Origin: G965277745 sp965277745
GTDB lineage: Bacteria; Pseudomonadota; Gammaproteobacteria; Cardiobacteriales; Cardiobacteriaceae
NCBI GenBank assembly: GCA_965277745.1
Contig: OZ255837.1
Coordinates: 1,240,001 to 1,304,000, forward strand
Direction of reading: 5' to 3'
Length of the DNA: 64,000 nucleotides
Shown here piece after piece: positions 27,997-37,515 of the stretch. The position numbers and the translations under genes are program-made. Position 1 is the first letter of the stretch; the number at the start of each line of letters is the position of its first letter. A model generated the notes under the pieces. It searched no databases. It was not told the DNA's origin and worked only from the letters and a program-made list of their open reading frames with translations.

Positions 27997-29897
27997 AATT
28001 CAAACGCGGCGAAGCGCTTGTCCAGAGCGACGAAAAGGGTGATTTGCACAAGCTCGTCGAGCGCTCTTTTACGCGCCGGGTGTTGATCGCTGTCGCATTG
28101 GTGATGGCGGGGATGGGTGGACTTTTCGCCCGAATGTTCCATTTACAGGTAAGACGTCATGCCTACTACAGTACCCGCTCGCAAAACAATCGTATCCGCA
28201 TCAAGCCGTTGCTTCCCGAGCGTGGCACGATTTACGACGCCCGCGGAATCGCGCTGACGGAAAATATCTTGCGTTATCGGGTGATGGTCAATCCGTCCCT
28301 GACGCAAAATCTTTCCCGGTTGCTCGTCGACGTCGGTGCTGTGTTGCCGATTTCCGAGCAAGAACGCGCGGACTTTCTCGAACGCTATCAAGCGTCGAGA
28401 CGCTATGAAAGCGTTCTCCTAAAGGATTCTATCGGCGAGGACGAATATTATCGTTTATCCGTCAAACTCTATGAATTCCCCGGGGTGGAAATCGAGCCTT
28501 ATTACCAACGCTACTATCCCTACGGCGAACTGACCGCTCATGTTGTTGGTTATACGAATCGAATCGGGGAGAAAGATTTGCTCGAAATCGATGTCGAGGC
28601 CTACCGTGGGATCCATTTCATCGGCCGCGCCGGTATCGAGCGCCAATATGAAGCGCTTTTGCGCGGGAAAACCGGCTTTCAGCAGGTGGAGACCGATGCC
28701 AACGGCTATCAGGTGCGGCTGTTACGGGAAGTACCGGCGCAACGTGGACGGGATATTTATCTGAGTCTTGATCTCGCTTTGCAACGCTTTATCTACGCGG
28801 CGCTCGGCGCGTATCGCGGGTCTTGCGTGGTTATCGATCCGCGCGATGGCGGCGTGCTTGCGATTGTTTCCAAGCCCAGTTTCGACCCCAATCTATTTGC
28901 CGAGGGCATTTCTCGACGCCATTACCGGCGTTTGCTCGAAGATCCCCATGCGCCTTTGTACGATCGCGCCCTTTCCGGGCGCTATCCACCGGGTTCGGTG
29001 ATCAAACCGGCTATGCTTCTCGCGGGCCTGTATTATCGCCTTGTCGATGCCGATAAAACGGTTTTCTGTCCAGGCTACTACACGATTCCGAACAGCCAGA
29101 GCAAACGGCGTTTTCATTGCTGGAAGCGCAGCGGCCATGGTGCGATGAACGCTCGGCAAGCGCTTGCGCAATCCTGTGATGTGTATTTTTATTCGCTCGG
29201 CTTTCGTTTGGGCATCAATCGCATCGGTACCTATCTCGGCGGCCTGGGTATCGGTCGTCGCACCGGAATCGATTTGCCCGGAGAAGGCAGCGGTCTCTTG
29301 CCGGGGCGGCGCTGGAAAGAAAAAAATTACAAGACTGCCTGGTATATCGGCGACACGGTGAACGTCATCATCGGGCAGGGGTATCTGACGACGACTCCGT
29401 TGCAGCTTGCCTGTCTGGCAGGCTTGATTGCCCGTGACGGCAAGACGTGTACGCCACGTCTGCTCAAGTACAGTTATGATCCGCAGACCATGCGTTTCGT
29501 GCCGGTGACGCCTCCCCCTAGCGAGCGGGTGGCCAATTATGAGGCGGGACAATGGCGTTTGGTGCGTGCGGCGATGGAAGAGGTAATTCATTCGCCGCAA
29601 GGGACGGGCTATCATGCCATTGGCAAAGAATTGCGATATCGGATGGCCGGTAAGTCCGGCACCGCACAGGTGGTTTCCTTCAAGAGCGACGAACATGTGG
29701 CGGTAGACAAACTGGCCAAGGAACATCGCGACAATGAGATGTTCATCGCCTATGCGCCGGCGAAAGCGCCGAAATTGGCCCTCAGCATCGCCGTCGAACG
29801 CAGCGGCGGCAGCCACACTTCGTCGCTTCTCGCGCGCAAAATCAGCGATTTCTACTTGTTGCGTGACGAGGGAAGAGGTGACGATGAACCGCGATAA
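27993..29897 (+). CDS. mrdA: Penicillin-binding protein 2
   Basis: The elongation-specific peptidoglycan transpeptidase, anchored by one N-terminal helix (residues about 28-48) with the rest periplasmic. Motifs: NRIRIKPLLPERGTIYDARG in the dimerisation domain; SVIK with nucleophile S335 (PPGSVIKPAM); SCD in AQSCDVYFYS; KSGT at K554 (AGKSGTAQVV). At 634 residues it is full length. It overlaps rodA by 14 bases, as expected for the PBP2-RodA synthase pair. Confidence 0.97.
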   Translation: MKFKRGEALVQSDEKGDLHKLVERSFTRRVLIAVALVMAGMGGLFARMFHLQVRRHAYYSTRSQNNRIRIKPLLPERGTIYDARGIALTENILRYRVMVNPSLTQNLSRLLVDVGAVLPISEQERADFLERYQASRRYESVLLKDSIGEDEYYRLSVKLYEFPGVEIEPYYQRYYPYGELTAHVVGYTNRIGEKDLLEIDVEAYRGIHFIGRAGIERQYEALLRGKTGFQQVETDANGYQVRLLREVPAQRGRDIYLSLDLALQRFIYAALGAYRGSCVVIDPRDGGVLAIVSKPSFDPNLFAEGISRRHYRRLLEDPHAPLYDRALSGRYPPGSVIKPAMLLAGLYYRLVDADKTVFCPGYYTIPNSQSKRRFHCWKRSGHGAMNARQALAQSCDVYFYSLGFRLGINRIGTYLGGLGIGRRTGIDLPGEGSGLLPGRRWKEKNYKTAWYIGDTVNVIIGQGYLTTTPLQLACLAGLIARDGKTCTPRLLKYSYDPQTMRFVPVTPPPSERVANYEAGQWRLVRAAMEEVIHSPQGTGYHAIGKELRYRMAGKSGTAQVVSFKSDEHVAVDKLAKEHRDNEMFIAYAPAKAPKLALSIAVERSGGSHTSSLLARKISDFYLLRDEGRGDDEPR

Positions 29898-31017
29898 TTT
29901 ACGCTATACGCGCGGAGGGCGGATCTGGCTTTCCTGGATGGGACGAATCGATTGGCCAATCGCGCTGCTAATTTTGCTGTTGATGGCGGCGAGTTTGATG
30001 ATTTTGCACAGCGCTTCCTCGCAGGCGCATATCGTGTTTCGCCAGAGTTTGCGTTTTGCCGCCGCGTGGGCGGTGTTTTTCCTGATTCTCGCGTTTCCGC
30101 CGCACCTGATCTTGCGCATGACGCCTTGGCTGTATCTTGTCACCGTGTCGTTGTTGGCGCTCGTTCCGGTGATTGGCGTCTCGGCCGGTGGCGCGCAACG
30201 CTGGCTGAATTTTGGCATCGCCAGATTGCAGCCGTCGGAAATCGCCAAGCTGAGCGTGCCGATGATGGTCGCCTGGTTGCTCACCCGGCAGGTGCATCGC
30301 GCCAGTCTCGCTAGGTTCGTCAGCGCCATCTTGTTGGTTTCGCTGCCGGTCGTGCTGATTGCCATCGAGCCGGATTTGGGCACCGCGATTCTCGTCGCCG
30401 CCGCGGGGAGTATCGCGCTGTTTTTCGCCGGTCTGCCGTGGTCGTTTATCGGCGTGTGCGCGATATTGCTCGCCTTCGCCATGCCGTTGTTCTGGTTTTT
30501 TGGCATCCGCGATTACCAGCGTGAACGGATTATGATGTTGTTTCAACCGGAAGCCGATCCTTTCGGCGCCGGCTATCACATCATTCAATCGCAAATCGCG
30601 ATTGGTTCCGGCGGGCTCACGGGAAAAGGCTATTTTCACGGCACCCAGTCGCAGCTCGCGTTTCTGCCGGAAGCGAGCACCGATTTCGTTTTCGCAGTAT
30701 TGGCGGAAGAGCATGGATTGCTTGGCGTCTCGGTGCTACTCGGTGTTTACCTGCTGATCGTTCTACGGGGCCTATATCTTGCCGCGCTTCTGCAAAATCG
30801 CTTCGCGCGCGTGCTTGCGGCGAGCGTTTTTCTCAATTTCTTTCTCAATGTCTTCGTCAATATCGGCATGGTCAGTGGCTTTCTTCCGGTCGTCGGATTG
30901 CCGCTCGCGCTGATCAGTTACGGCGGAAGTTCGGTGATCTCTTTAATGGTCGGGTTTGCCGTGGTCATCAATCTCATCGGCAGTTACAAATCTTCTGCCG
31001 CACAGGGGCAGTTATGA
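29884..31017 (+). CDS. rodA: Peptidoglycan glycosyltransferase RodA
   Basis: A SEDS-family membrane polymerase that works with PBP2. The ATG at 29884 has GAGGTG just upstream and gives a 377-residue protein with about ten helices. It contains GGAQRWLNFGIARLQPSEIAKL, GYHIIQSQIAIGSGGLTGKG and PEASTDFVFAVLAEEHGL (the catalytic Asp region of SEDS proteins), and LPLALISYGGSS near the C-terminus. The frame is open upstream inside mrdA but that is not used. It overlaps mltB by four bases. Confidence 0.97.
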   Translation: MNRDNLRYTRGGRIWLSWMGRIDWPIALLILLLMAASLMILHSASSQAHIVFRQSLRFAAAWAVFFLILAFPPHLILRMTPWLYLVTVSLLALVPVIGVSAGGAQRWLNFGIARLQPSEIAKLSVPMMVAWLLTRQVHRASLARFVSAILLVSLPVVLIAIEPDLGTAILVAAAGSIALFFAGLPWSFIGVCAILLAFAMPLFWFFGIRDYQRERIMMLFQPEADPFGAGYHIIQSQIAIGSGGLTGKGYFHGTQSQLAFLPEASTDFVFAVLAEEHGLLGVSVLLGVYLLIVLRGLYLAALLQNRFARVLAASVFLNFFLNVFVNIGMVSGFLPVVGLPLALISYGGSSVISLMVGFAVVINLIGSYKSSAAQGQL

Positions 31018-32042
31018 AATCGATTCTCGTGTTTTTTCTTCTTTTCTCTTGTCGAGACGTACTCGCAAAAGCGGTGCAAGACAAAGCGGCGTCGAACTAT
31101 AGCGAGGTGGCGACGGCGACGGCGCATATCAAGGCGCTCAGCAAGGCCCGTGGCCTTGACGAAGGCTATCTGCAGTCGCTGTTGCAGACAATTCACCGTG
31201 ATGACAGCGTCCTTGAAAAAATCGCTCGACCGGCGGAGAAAACCCTGCCCTGGTATCGCTATCGCAAGATCTTTCTCGACCAGGCGCGGATCGAAAACGG
31301 GACGGTGTTTTACCGCAAACACCGCGCTTGGTTCGATCGCGCTTATCGGCGATACGGGGTCGATCCATTTATCATCACCGCAATCATCGGCGCGGAAACA
31401 CGCTATGGAAAAATCACCGGCAAGACGCCCGCGCTGGCCGCGCTTGCGACACTGTGCTTCGATTATCCGCCGCGGGCGGCGTTCTTCTGCGCCCAATTCG
31501 ATCAGTTCCTGCTCCTTGCCGAACAAGAACGCTGGAATCCGCTCGATATCACCGGTTCTTATGCAGGCGCGCTGGGAATGACGCAGTTCATGCCGGAAAG
31601 TTATCTTAAAGACGCGGTGGATTTCGATGACGATGGGCAAACGGATCTGTGGCACAGTGCAGCGGATGTGATCGGTAGCATCGCCAATTATCTGCACAAA
31701 CGCGGATGGCAAAAAGAGGGGAAAATGGTTTATCGGGTCTCGCGAAAAGCAATCGCGAGTCACGATGGAAATACTTTTCCCGTGACGCTTGCGCGTGCGG
31801 AGTGGATGCAGGAAGAATCCCTTGCGAATGATGAAAATTTCATCGAATGGTCAGGCGAAAATCCGCCGGATTTTCTCGCAAGCCTGACGCTGCAAGGCGA
31901 AGACGGGGACTTGTACTGGTTGACCGATAATAATTTTTTCGTGATTACGCGTTATAATAATTCCCCGCTGTATGCGATGGCTGTGATTGATTTGGCCGCG
32001 CAAATCCATTCTTACGTTAGTCGAGAATTATCAAATGATTGA
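31014..32042 (+). CDS. mltB: Membrane-bound lytic transglycosylase B
   Basis: Cleaves glycan strands to form 1,6-anhydro ends. The 342-residue protein has a signal peptide ([20 protein letters not shown]). Its SLT/MltB domain has the catalytic Glu E128 in [10 protein letters not shown], and [16 protein letters not shown] and [15 protein letters not shown] follow. The Cys in the leader (FSCRD) is not a classic lipobox, so it may be secreted and not lipidated. Linkage mrdA-rodA-mltB-rlpA is common in proteobacteria. Confidence 0.94.
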   Translation: MKSILVFFLLFSCRDVLAKAVQDKAASNYSEVATATAHIKALSKARGLDEGYLQSLLQTIHRDDSVLEKIARPAEKTLPWYRYRKIFLDQARIENGTVFYRKHRAWFDRAYRRYGVDPFIITAIIGAETRYGKITGKTPALAALATLCFDYPPRAAFFCAQFDQFLLLAEQERWNPLDITGSYAGALGMTQFMPESYLKDAVDFDDDGQTDLWHSAADVIGSIANYLHKRGWQKEGKMVYRVSRKAIASHDGNTFPVTLARAEWMQEESLANDENFIEWSGENPPDFLASLTLQGEDGDLYWLTDNNFFVITRYNNSPLYAMAVIDLAAQIHSYVSRELSND

Positions 32043-32700
32043 ACGCGCCTCATTGGTTCTTACCGCGCTTTTGTTGGGACTGATCGCTACGAGTGGCATG
32101 CGTTCTGCGATAAGCCATCAAGAAACCGTTGCCTCCAACGTGGTTGATACCTTGCCTACGCCGCTGCAAACCACGAAGCAAGCCGCGCAAGCGAAGGGTG
32201 AGGAGAAGCCCAATATCGTCAAATACATTGATTTCACCAAACCGAAGAATGAAAAAGCCGGTGCCAAGCCGAAAAGCGCACAAGCTCCGGCTACGCCGAA
32301 AGCGCGCGACAACGATGTCGCCGGGCACAGTTCGGCGGTCATTGAGGCGACTTCTTACACCGTGCGCGGCAAGACCTACCGCACCCTTGATTCGCGGCAA
32401 CTCGATACTTTTCATCAGCAGGGCAGGGCGTCATGGTACGGGCCGGGATTCCACGGACGTAAAACCGCGAGCGGCGAAATCTACGATATGAACGCCATGA
32501 CCGCCGCTCACAAGAGCCTGCCGCTTGGCACGAAGGTGAAAGTGACCAATCTGCATAACGGCAAGAGTGTCGTCGTACGCATCAACGACCGCGGCCCGTT
32601 CTACGGCAACCGCATTCTTGATCTTTCCAAGGCGGCGGCGGGAAAAATCGGGTCGATCGAAAAAGGGGTGGCGGACGTCAGCATCGTCGTGTTGCGATGA
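32035..32700 (+). CDS. rlpA: RlpA-like septal ring lytic transglycosylase (DPBB domain)
   Basis: The C-terminal half is a double-psi beta-barrel with the RlpA signature [19 protein letters not shown] and [14 protein letters not shown], and RINDRGPF with the catalytic Asp. RlpA cleaves denuded (stem-peptide-free) glycan. The N-terminus is a signal or anchor helix without the cysteine lipobox seen in E. coli RlpA, followed by a low-complexity Lys/Ala/Pro linker (residues about 50-95). No SPOR domain follows, so septal targeting by SPOR is absent. It overlaps mltB by eight bases. Confidence 0.93.
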   Translation: MIERASLVLTALLLGLIATSGMRSAISHQETVASNVVDTLPTPLQTTKQAAQAKGEEKPNIVKYIDFTKPKNEKAGAKPKSAQAPATPKARDNDVAGHSSAVIEATSYTVRGKTYRTLDSRQLDTFHQQGRASWYGPGFHGRKTASGEIYDMNAMTAAHKSLPLGTKVKVTNLHNGKSVVVRINDRGPFYGNRILDLSKAAAGKIGSIEKGVADVSIVVLR

Positions 32701-32841
32701 GTGTCTTGTCGGCGATGTGCGCGATGGCATGTTTTTTCCTATCTACAGCGCGCGAGGCGCTTGTCTCATCCGCTTTTTTTCCATCGTCGGATGGATTATA
32801 GTGCTTGCCCTTTCCCGATAGCGCGTACTTGAGGAGTTCTC

Positions 32842-33975
32842 ATGTTGTTCAGAAAGACCTTGCCTGTCTTTGTCGTTTTCCTGTTTGTCGCTTTTTCCGC
32901 TTCCGTTCGGGCGCTGTCATTGCAGTTACCGGTCAAAAGTTATCTTCTCATCGACGCGCGAAGCGCGACCGTGCTCGCGGAGAAGGAAGCGGATCTGCAA
33001 TTGCCGCCCGCGAGCATCACCAAATTGATGACGGCTTATGTCATCTTCTCCACTCTCAAAAGCGGTACGATTCACCTTGACGACAAGGTGACGGTCAGTC
33101 GCAACGCCTATGAGCAGATCGGTTCGCGGATGTTCATCGAGATTCATTCCCAAGTTACGGTGAACGATCTCATTCAGGGTGTGATCGTGCAGTCCGGTAA
33201 TGACGCGAGCGTCGCGCTCGCCGAATATATCGGCGGCTCCGAGGAAGGCTTCGTGCAGATGATGAACACCGCCGCGAAAAAACTCGCCATGACGCACACC
33301 CACTATACGAACGCCACCGGACTTCCAGAGGACGAGCACTATACGACCGCGCGCGACATCGCCCGCCTGGCGCGGGCGATTATCCGCGAGTTTCCCGAAT
33401 ATTATCCCTATTACCGGCAAAAGGAATTTACCTGGAACGACATCACCCAGCACAATCGCAACAAGCTTTTGTGGCGCAATCCGCGTATCGACGGCATGAA
33501 AACCGGCCATACCGAGGCGGCCGGCTACTGTCTGACCGCCTCTGAAAAACGCGGCGATTTGCGCTTGATTTCGGTCGTGCTCGGGGCGAAACAAGAAGAG
33601 GAACGCTATGCGGCGACGCAGGCGCTTTTGCAATATGGCTTCGCCCGTTTCCGGGAAGTCAAGGCCCTGAAATCCGATCAGGTTCTTGCCAAAGCCCGTG
33701 TTTACAAAGGGGTGGTCGACGAAATCGCAGTGCGTCCGGAAAAGGTGGTCAGTGTTTTGATGGCGTTGGGCGAAGAGGAGTTGCAAACTTCGTTGCGACT
33801 CGCGCCAATCGTCGCGCCGATCGCGGTGGGACAGCAGGTCGGCACGATCATCGTCCAGTCCGCAGATAAAGTGTATGCGACGGTGCCCGCAGTGGCTGTC
33901 GTCGCTGTGGCCAAAGGCGGAGTGTTCAAACGCATGTGGGACGGTTTGCTCCTTTGGTGGCGGCAGGACGAATGA
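32842..33975 (+). CDS. dacA: D-alanyl-D-alanine carboxypeptidase (PBP5/6 type)
   Basis: Removes the terminal D-Ala from stem pentapeptides. A signal peptide (residues 1-23, ending SVRA) precedes the S11 peptidase domain: SITK with nucleophile S58, SGN in IVQSGNDASVAL, and KTG in DGMKTGHTEAAGY. A C-terminal beta domain ends in an amphipathic, Trp-containing anchor (FKRMWDGLLLWW). TTGAGGAG lies upstream of ATG 32842. ybeD starts in its stop codon. Confidence 0.97.
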   Translation: MLFRKTLPVFVVFLFVAFSASVRALSLQLPVKSYLLIDARSATVLAEKEADLQLPPASITKLMTAYVIFSTLKSGTIHLDDKVTVSRNAYEQIGSRMFIEIHSQVTVNDLIQGVIVQSGNDASVALAEYIGGSEEGFVQMMNTAAKKLAMTHTHYTNATGLPEDEHYTTARDIARLARAIIREFPEYYPYYRQKEFTWNDITQHNRNKLLWRNPRIDGMKTGHTEAAGYCLTASEKRGDLRLISVVLGAKQEEERYAATQALLQYGFARFREVKALKSDQVLAKARVYKGVVDEIAVRPEKVVSVLMALGEEELQTSLRLAPIVAPIAVGQQVGTIIVQSADKVYATVPAVAVVAVAKGGVFKRMWDGLLLWWRQDE

Positions 33976-34286
33976 GCGGAGAAGACGAAAAAAACCGTTC
34001 TCCCGCCGGCACGGAAGCGCTCGTGATGCGAAAGTCCCTGATCGAATTTCCGGCATGCTTTCCGATCAAGGTGATCGGCAGGAATCAAGACGCTTTTCAA
34101 AAAGCGGTAGAGAGAATCGTCGCCGCGCGAATCGCCTGCAAAGATGTTATCGATATCGCCGAAAGGCCGAGCAAGAACGTGCGTTTTCTTTCCATTACGA
34201 TTACCGCGAGGTTCTCCGATAAAGCGGCGATCGACAAGGTCTACGAGGCGTTCACGAGGGAACCCGAAGTCATGATGGCGCTGTGA
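33972..34286 (+). CDS. ybeD: DUF493 family protein YbeD
   Basis: A 104-residue small cytosolic protein of the YbeD/DUF493 family, an ACT-like fold of uncertain, possibly regulatory role. The core MRKSLIEFPACFPIKVIGRN and S.NVRFLSITITARF matches. Its N-terminal about 18 residues (MSGEDEKNRSPAG) are polar and variable. ATG 33972 overlaps the dacA stop (ATGA) and lipB begins in its own stop (GTGA), reproducing the dacA-ybeD-lipB order of E. coli. Confidence 0.92.
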   Translation: MSGEDEKNRSPAGTEALVMRKSLIEFPACFPIKVIGRNQDAFQKAVERIVAARIACKDVIDIAERPSKNVRFLSITITARFSDKAAIDKVYEAFTREPEVMMAL

Positions 34287-34939
34287 GGAGCGGTATCGAC
34301 CCGCAATTGCCGCATCGTCAGCTCGGCCGCAGGCCTTACCCGCGTATCTGGCGGGAAATGCGCGCCTTCACCAAAACGCGCGGGCACAGCGAAGACGATC
34401 AACTGTGGTTCGTGGAACACGATCCGGTCTTCACCCAGGGCCTGTCCGGCAAAGCGGAGCGCCTGCCACGCACGGGCGGGATTGCGGTTTTTCATAGTGA
34501 CCGTGGTGGACAGGCGACCTATCACGGGCCGGGACAGGCGGTCGTTTATCTTCTGATCGATATTCAAACGGCGCGGGTCGGTATCCGTGCGTTGGTGCGG
34601 CTCATTGAAAACAGCGTCATCGCCACCCTGGCGGAGCATGGTATCGTCTCCCATGCCAGAGCGGATGCGCCGGGTGTGTATGTCGAGGACGGACGGAAAA
34701 TTGCCTCGCTTGGCCTGAAAGTCAGCCGTGGCTGTACCTATCACGGCGTCGCGATCAATGTGGACATGGATCTTGAGCCGTTCCAGCGCATCGAGCCTTG
34801 CGGACTGACCGGCATCGAGATGACACAGGTAAGCGAAACCTCGGCGACGGCCAGTGTCGGCGCGATACAGCGGCAATTTGCACGCTGTTTCTCGGCGTGC
34901 TGGTACGCCCTTCGGGCGATGACCGAAGGGCGAGATTGA
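34283..34939 (+). CDS. lipB: Octanoyl-(acyl carrier protein):protein octanoyltransferase
   Basis: Transfers octanoate from ACP to lipoyl domains. The 218-residue protein has the LipB motifs EHDPVFTQGLSG, DRGGQATYHGPGQ.V.Y, the catalytic Lys in GRKIASLGLKVSRGCTYHG and the acyl-cysteine C173 in IEPCGLTG. The start codon GTG 34283 overlaps the ybeD stop. lipA, normally near lipB, is not in the following DNA, so lipoate synthase must be encoded elsewhere. The first 12 residues are unusual and a slightly later start is possible. Confidence 0.95.
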   Translation: MRSGIDPQLPHRQLGRRPYPRIWREMRAFTKTRGHSEDDQLWFVEHDPVFTQGLSGKAERLPRTGGIAVFHSDRGGQATYHGPGQAVVYLLIDIQTARVGIRALVRLIENSVIATLAEHGIVSHARADAPGVYVEDGRKIASLGLKVSRGCTYHGVAINVDMDLEPFQRIEPCGLTGIEMTQVSETSATASVGAIQRQFARCFSACWYALRAMTEGRD

Positions 34940-35145
34940 GACTTGCCTTCAGGAGCGGAGGATTTAGCCGTATCGGGCGCATCGATTGACGCGCCGCACA
35001 GGGGATATTTCCCGCCGGGTTCTACGTTTGCAAGCGGTAAGGTCAGCGCCGAGAACAGGCGCGGCGAGGTGACAGCGGCGCTCGATTGGGGTACCCTGAA
35101 CGACGAGGATGCCTCTAACGTCATCGTCCGCACATGGGGGGAAAT

Positions 35146-35907
35146 ATGATTGCACTTGTCACGGGCGTGAGCGCCGGATTCGGAAGGGAACTTTCGCGCT
35201 TGCTGGTCGCGCGTGGGCATGATGTCATCGGTACCGCGCGCCGCCGCGATCGCCTGCGAGCACTTGAAGAGGAACTCGGCGCGGCTTTTTATCCGCTCGC
35301 TTTCGATATCTGTGATTTCGCGGCGATGGACGCGGCCCTTGCCGGTTTCCCCGAAAAATGGCGCGAAATCGATCTTCTCGTCAATAACGCCGGTCTCGCC
35401 CTAGGGGTGAAGCCGGCCTTCGACAGTGAACTTTGCGACTGGGAAAAAATGATCGATACCAACGTGAAAGGGTTGGTCGCGATCACCCACAAAATCCTGC
35501 CCGGCATGGTCGCGCGTAATCGCGGGCACATCGTCAATTTAGCTTCGATCGCCGGCACTTATCCGTACTATGGTGGTAACGTCTATGGCGCGACCAAGGC
35601 ATTTGTCACCCAGTTCAGCTTGAATCTGCGTGCCGATCTGATCGGCAAGAAAGTGCGGGTTAGCAATATCGAGCCGGGGGTGATCGCCGGGACGGAGTTT
35701 TCCACGGTACGCTTTCACGGAGATGATCGCAAGGCCGCCGAGGTGTATCGGGGATTTACCAACATGACCGCGCGAGATATCGCCGAAATCATCGTCTGGA
35801 TTGCCGAACAACCGCAACGAATCAACATAAACCGCATAGAAATCATGCCCCTTGCGCAGACTTTCGCCGGACTCACGGTCGCCGGCGACGGAAAATGCGG
35901 AGAATAA
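35146..35907 (+). CDS. Short-chain dehydrogenase/reductase (YdfG-like)
   Basis: A classical SDR of 253 residues: NAD(P)-binding TGVSAGFG, NNAG (LVNNAGLALG), catalytic Ser in LASIAGTYPY and YGATK (Tyr-Lys). The pattern TARR.DRL.ALEEEL and the C-terminal EIIVWIAEQPQRININRIEIMP match NADP-dependent 3-hydroxy acid dehydrogenases (YdfG) acting on L-allo-threonine or serine. The start at 35146 follows a purine-rich GGGGGGAAAT. The 206 bases between lipB and this gene hold one unrecognised 68-codon ORF and no clear feature. Confidence 0.88.
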   Translation: MIALVTGVSAGFGRELSRLLVARGHDVIGTARRRDRLRALEEELGAAFYPLAFDICDFAAMDAALAGFPEKWREIDLLVNNAGLALGVKPAFDSELCDWEKMIDTNVKGLVAITHKILPGMVARNRGHIVNLASIAGTYPYYGGNVYGATKAFVTQFSLNLRADLIGKKVRVSNIEPGVIAGTEFSTVRFHGDDRKAAEVYRGFTNMTARDIAEIIVWIAEQPQRININRIEIMPLAQTFAGLTVAGDGKCGE

Positions 35908-35938
35908 ATAATCGTCCATAAAATATAGAGGAGTCGAC

Positions 35939-37231
35939 ATGAGAAAAACTTTTTCCCTAATTCTTGCGCTTGGTTTCGCCGCGGCAGGTAAGGCAGAAAT
36001 GCCGGCAAGCACGCATAAAGAGACCATCGTTCTCGGTTCGGGATGTTTCTGGGGCGCGGAAAAATACTATGAACAATTCAATGGTGTGCTTGACGCCAAG
36101 GTCGGCTATGCCGACGGTTCGGATATCGCGCCCCTTTATGCGGAGATCAGTTCGAGGAAAAACCGCTTCAAGAAAAACAATTTCGCCGAAGTGGTGGAGG
36201 TCACCTTCAACGAAGAGATATTGCCGCTGGAAGCGCTGATCAAGGGGTTTTTCGAACACCACGACCCGACCCAACGGAACCGCCAGGGCAACGACATCGG
36301 CACGCAATACCGCTCTGTCATTCTCACCACGAGCGACCGCCAACTCGACATCGCCAAAAGACTGCGTGACGAATATCAGAAAAAGCTCGCCGCCGCTGGC
36401 TACGGCGAAATCCAAACCGTCATCAAACCGCTCGATCATTTCCATTTGGCCGAAAAATATCATCAGGATTATCTGAAAAAAAATCCCAATGGCTACTGTC
36501 CGGATCATTCGACAGGCGTCACCTTCGACGCGGGAGAAGCGGACACGAAGAAGGTCGACAATACCCCGTTGCGCTCTGGAAAACACATCGTCGTCTTGAT
36601 CGCAAAAGACTATTGCCCATACTGTGAGCGTTTCAAGAAAAGGGTCGGCGACGCTTACCGGGGCAGCATTCCGTTGACATACCGCTACGCCGACCAATTG
36701 CAGGGACTCACGTTGACCACCCCGACCTGGGCGACTCCGACGCTCTTTTTCCTCGAAAACGGCAAGGAAGTACTGGCCCGACAAGGCGATATGGACGCCG
36801 AAACCTTCTACGAAGTACTCGGTGCGTTCAAACTGGGGAAAGACAGCGACGCCTATCACGTTGCGTTTCGTAAAGGCACCGACGCACGCTTCTGCCGCCA
36901 GTATGAAATATTCAAGGACACGCCGGACGGGGTATTTGTCGACAAACTGAGCGGCGTTGCCCTGTTCGATACCAGAGACCGCTAAGATTCCCGGACCGGC
37001 TGGCTGTCTTTCACCCAGGCCATCGAGGGCGCGGTGATCGAACGCCCAGATAACAGCCACGCGATGAAACGTACGGAAATCCTCTCGCGAAGCAGTGGCA
37101 TCCATCTCGGCCATGTTTTTGACGATGGTCCCAACGGTAATCGTCACTACTGCCTCGACGCCACCGTGCTCGAATTCCGCCCCAGGTCCGATGTCGCCAT
37201 GGACACGGAAAAGCCTCGCAAGAGCGGCTGA
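35939..37231 (+). pseudogene. msrAB: MsrA-thioredoxin-MsrB fusion with in-frame TAA in the MsrB domain
   Basis: One reading frame of about 430 codons. A signal peptide (residues 1-19) is followed by MsrA (Cys36 in GSGCFWGAEKYYEQF), a thioredoxin/glutaredoxin-like insert with CPYC at 226-229 and cis-Pro (ATPTLFF), then MsrB from about residue 303. TAA at 36983-36985 (codon 349) stops translation between ALFDTRDR and DSRTGWLSF, exactly where MsrB proteins have Tyr or Phe before DSG.GWPSF. The rest of MsrB, including catalytic Cys in NRHYCLDATVLEF, stays in frame to TGA 37231. The 348-residue truncated product should keep methionine-S-sulfoxide reductase and its redox partner but lose R-sulfoxide activity. 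It is exported, as for PilB-like repair enzymes. Confidence 0.85.
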
Positions 37232-37515
37232 AAACGGGCATCGGATTTCCCTCGTGATTTCGGGAGAGGGTTTTCCTCAGGGTGCCGCCCGCGCTTGCGT
37301 TGAACGCGTGGCGCCTCATGGTGACGCCTTGAGGGCGAATGGTTCGCCCCCGGTGAGCGCGTTCCGGCTTCGCTCGCCATTCGCGCGATACAGGAAAGCG
37401 CAGCCGTTGGCCGGTCGGATGATGTGCACCGGCCGCCGCCATCGACCCGGCTTCTTTGTCGCCGGCTTCGAGCGTTGCCCGCGATATACCGTTCCCCTTC
37501 CCTTGCGGAATCCGC

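Noticed and set aside
34943..35149. 68-codon ORF between lipB and the SDR gene (TTG start)
   Set aside because: No ribosome-binding site at normal distance and no recognisable domain; its end merely overlaps the SDR start.
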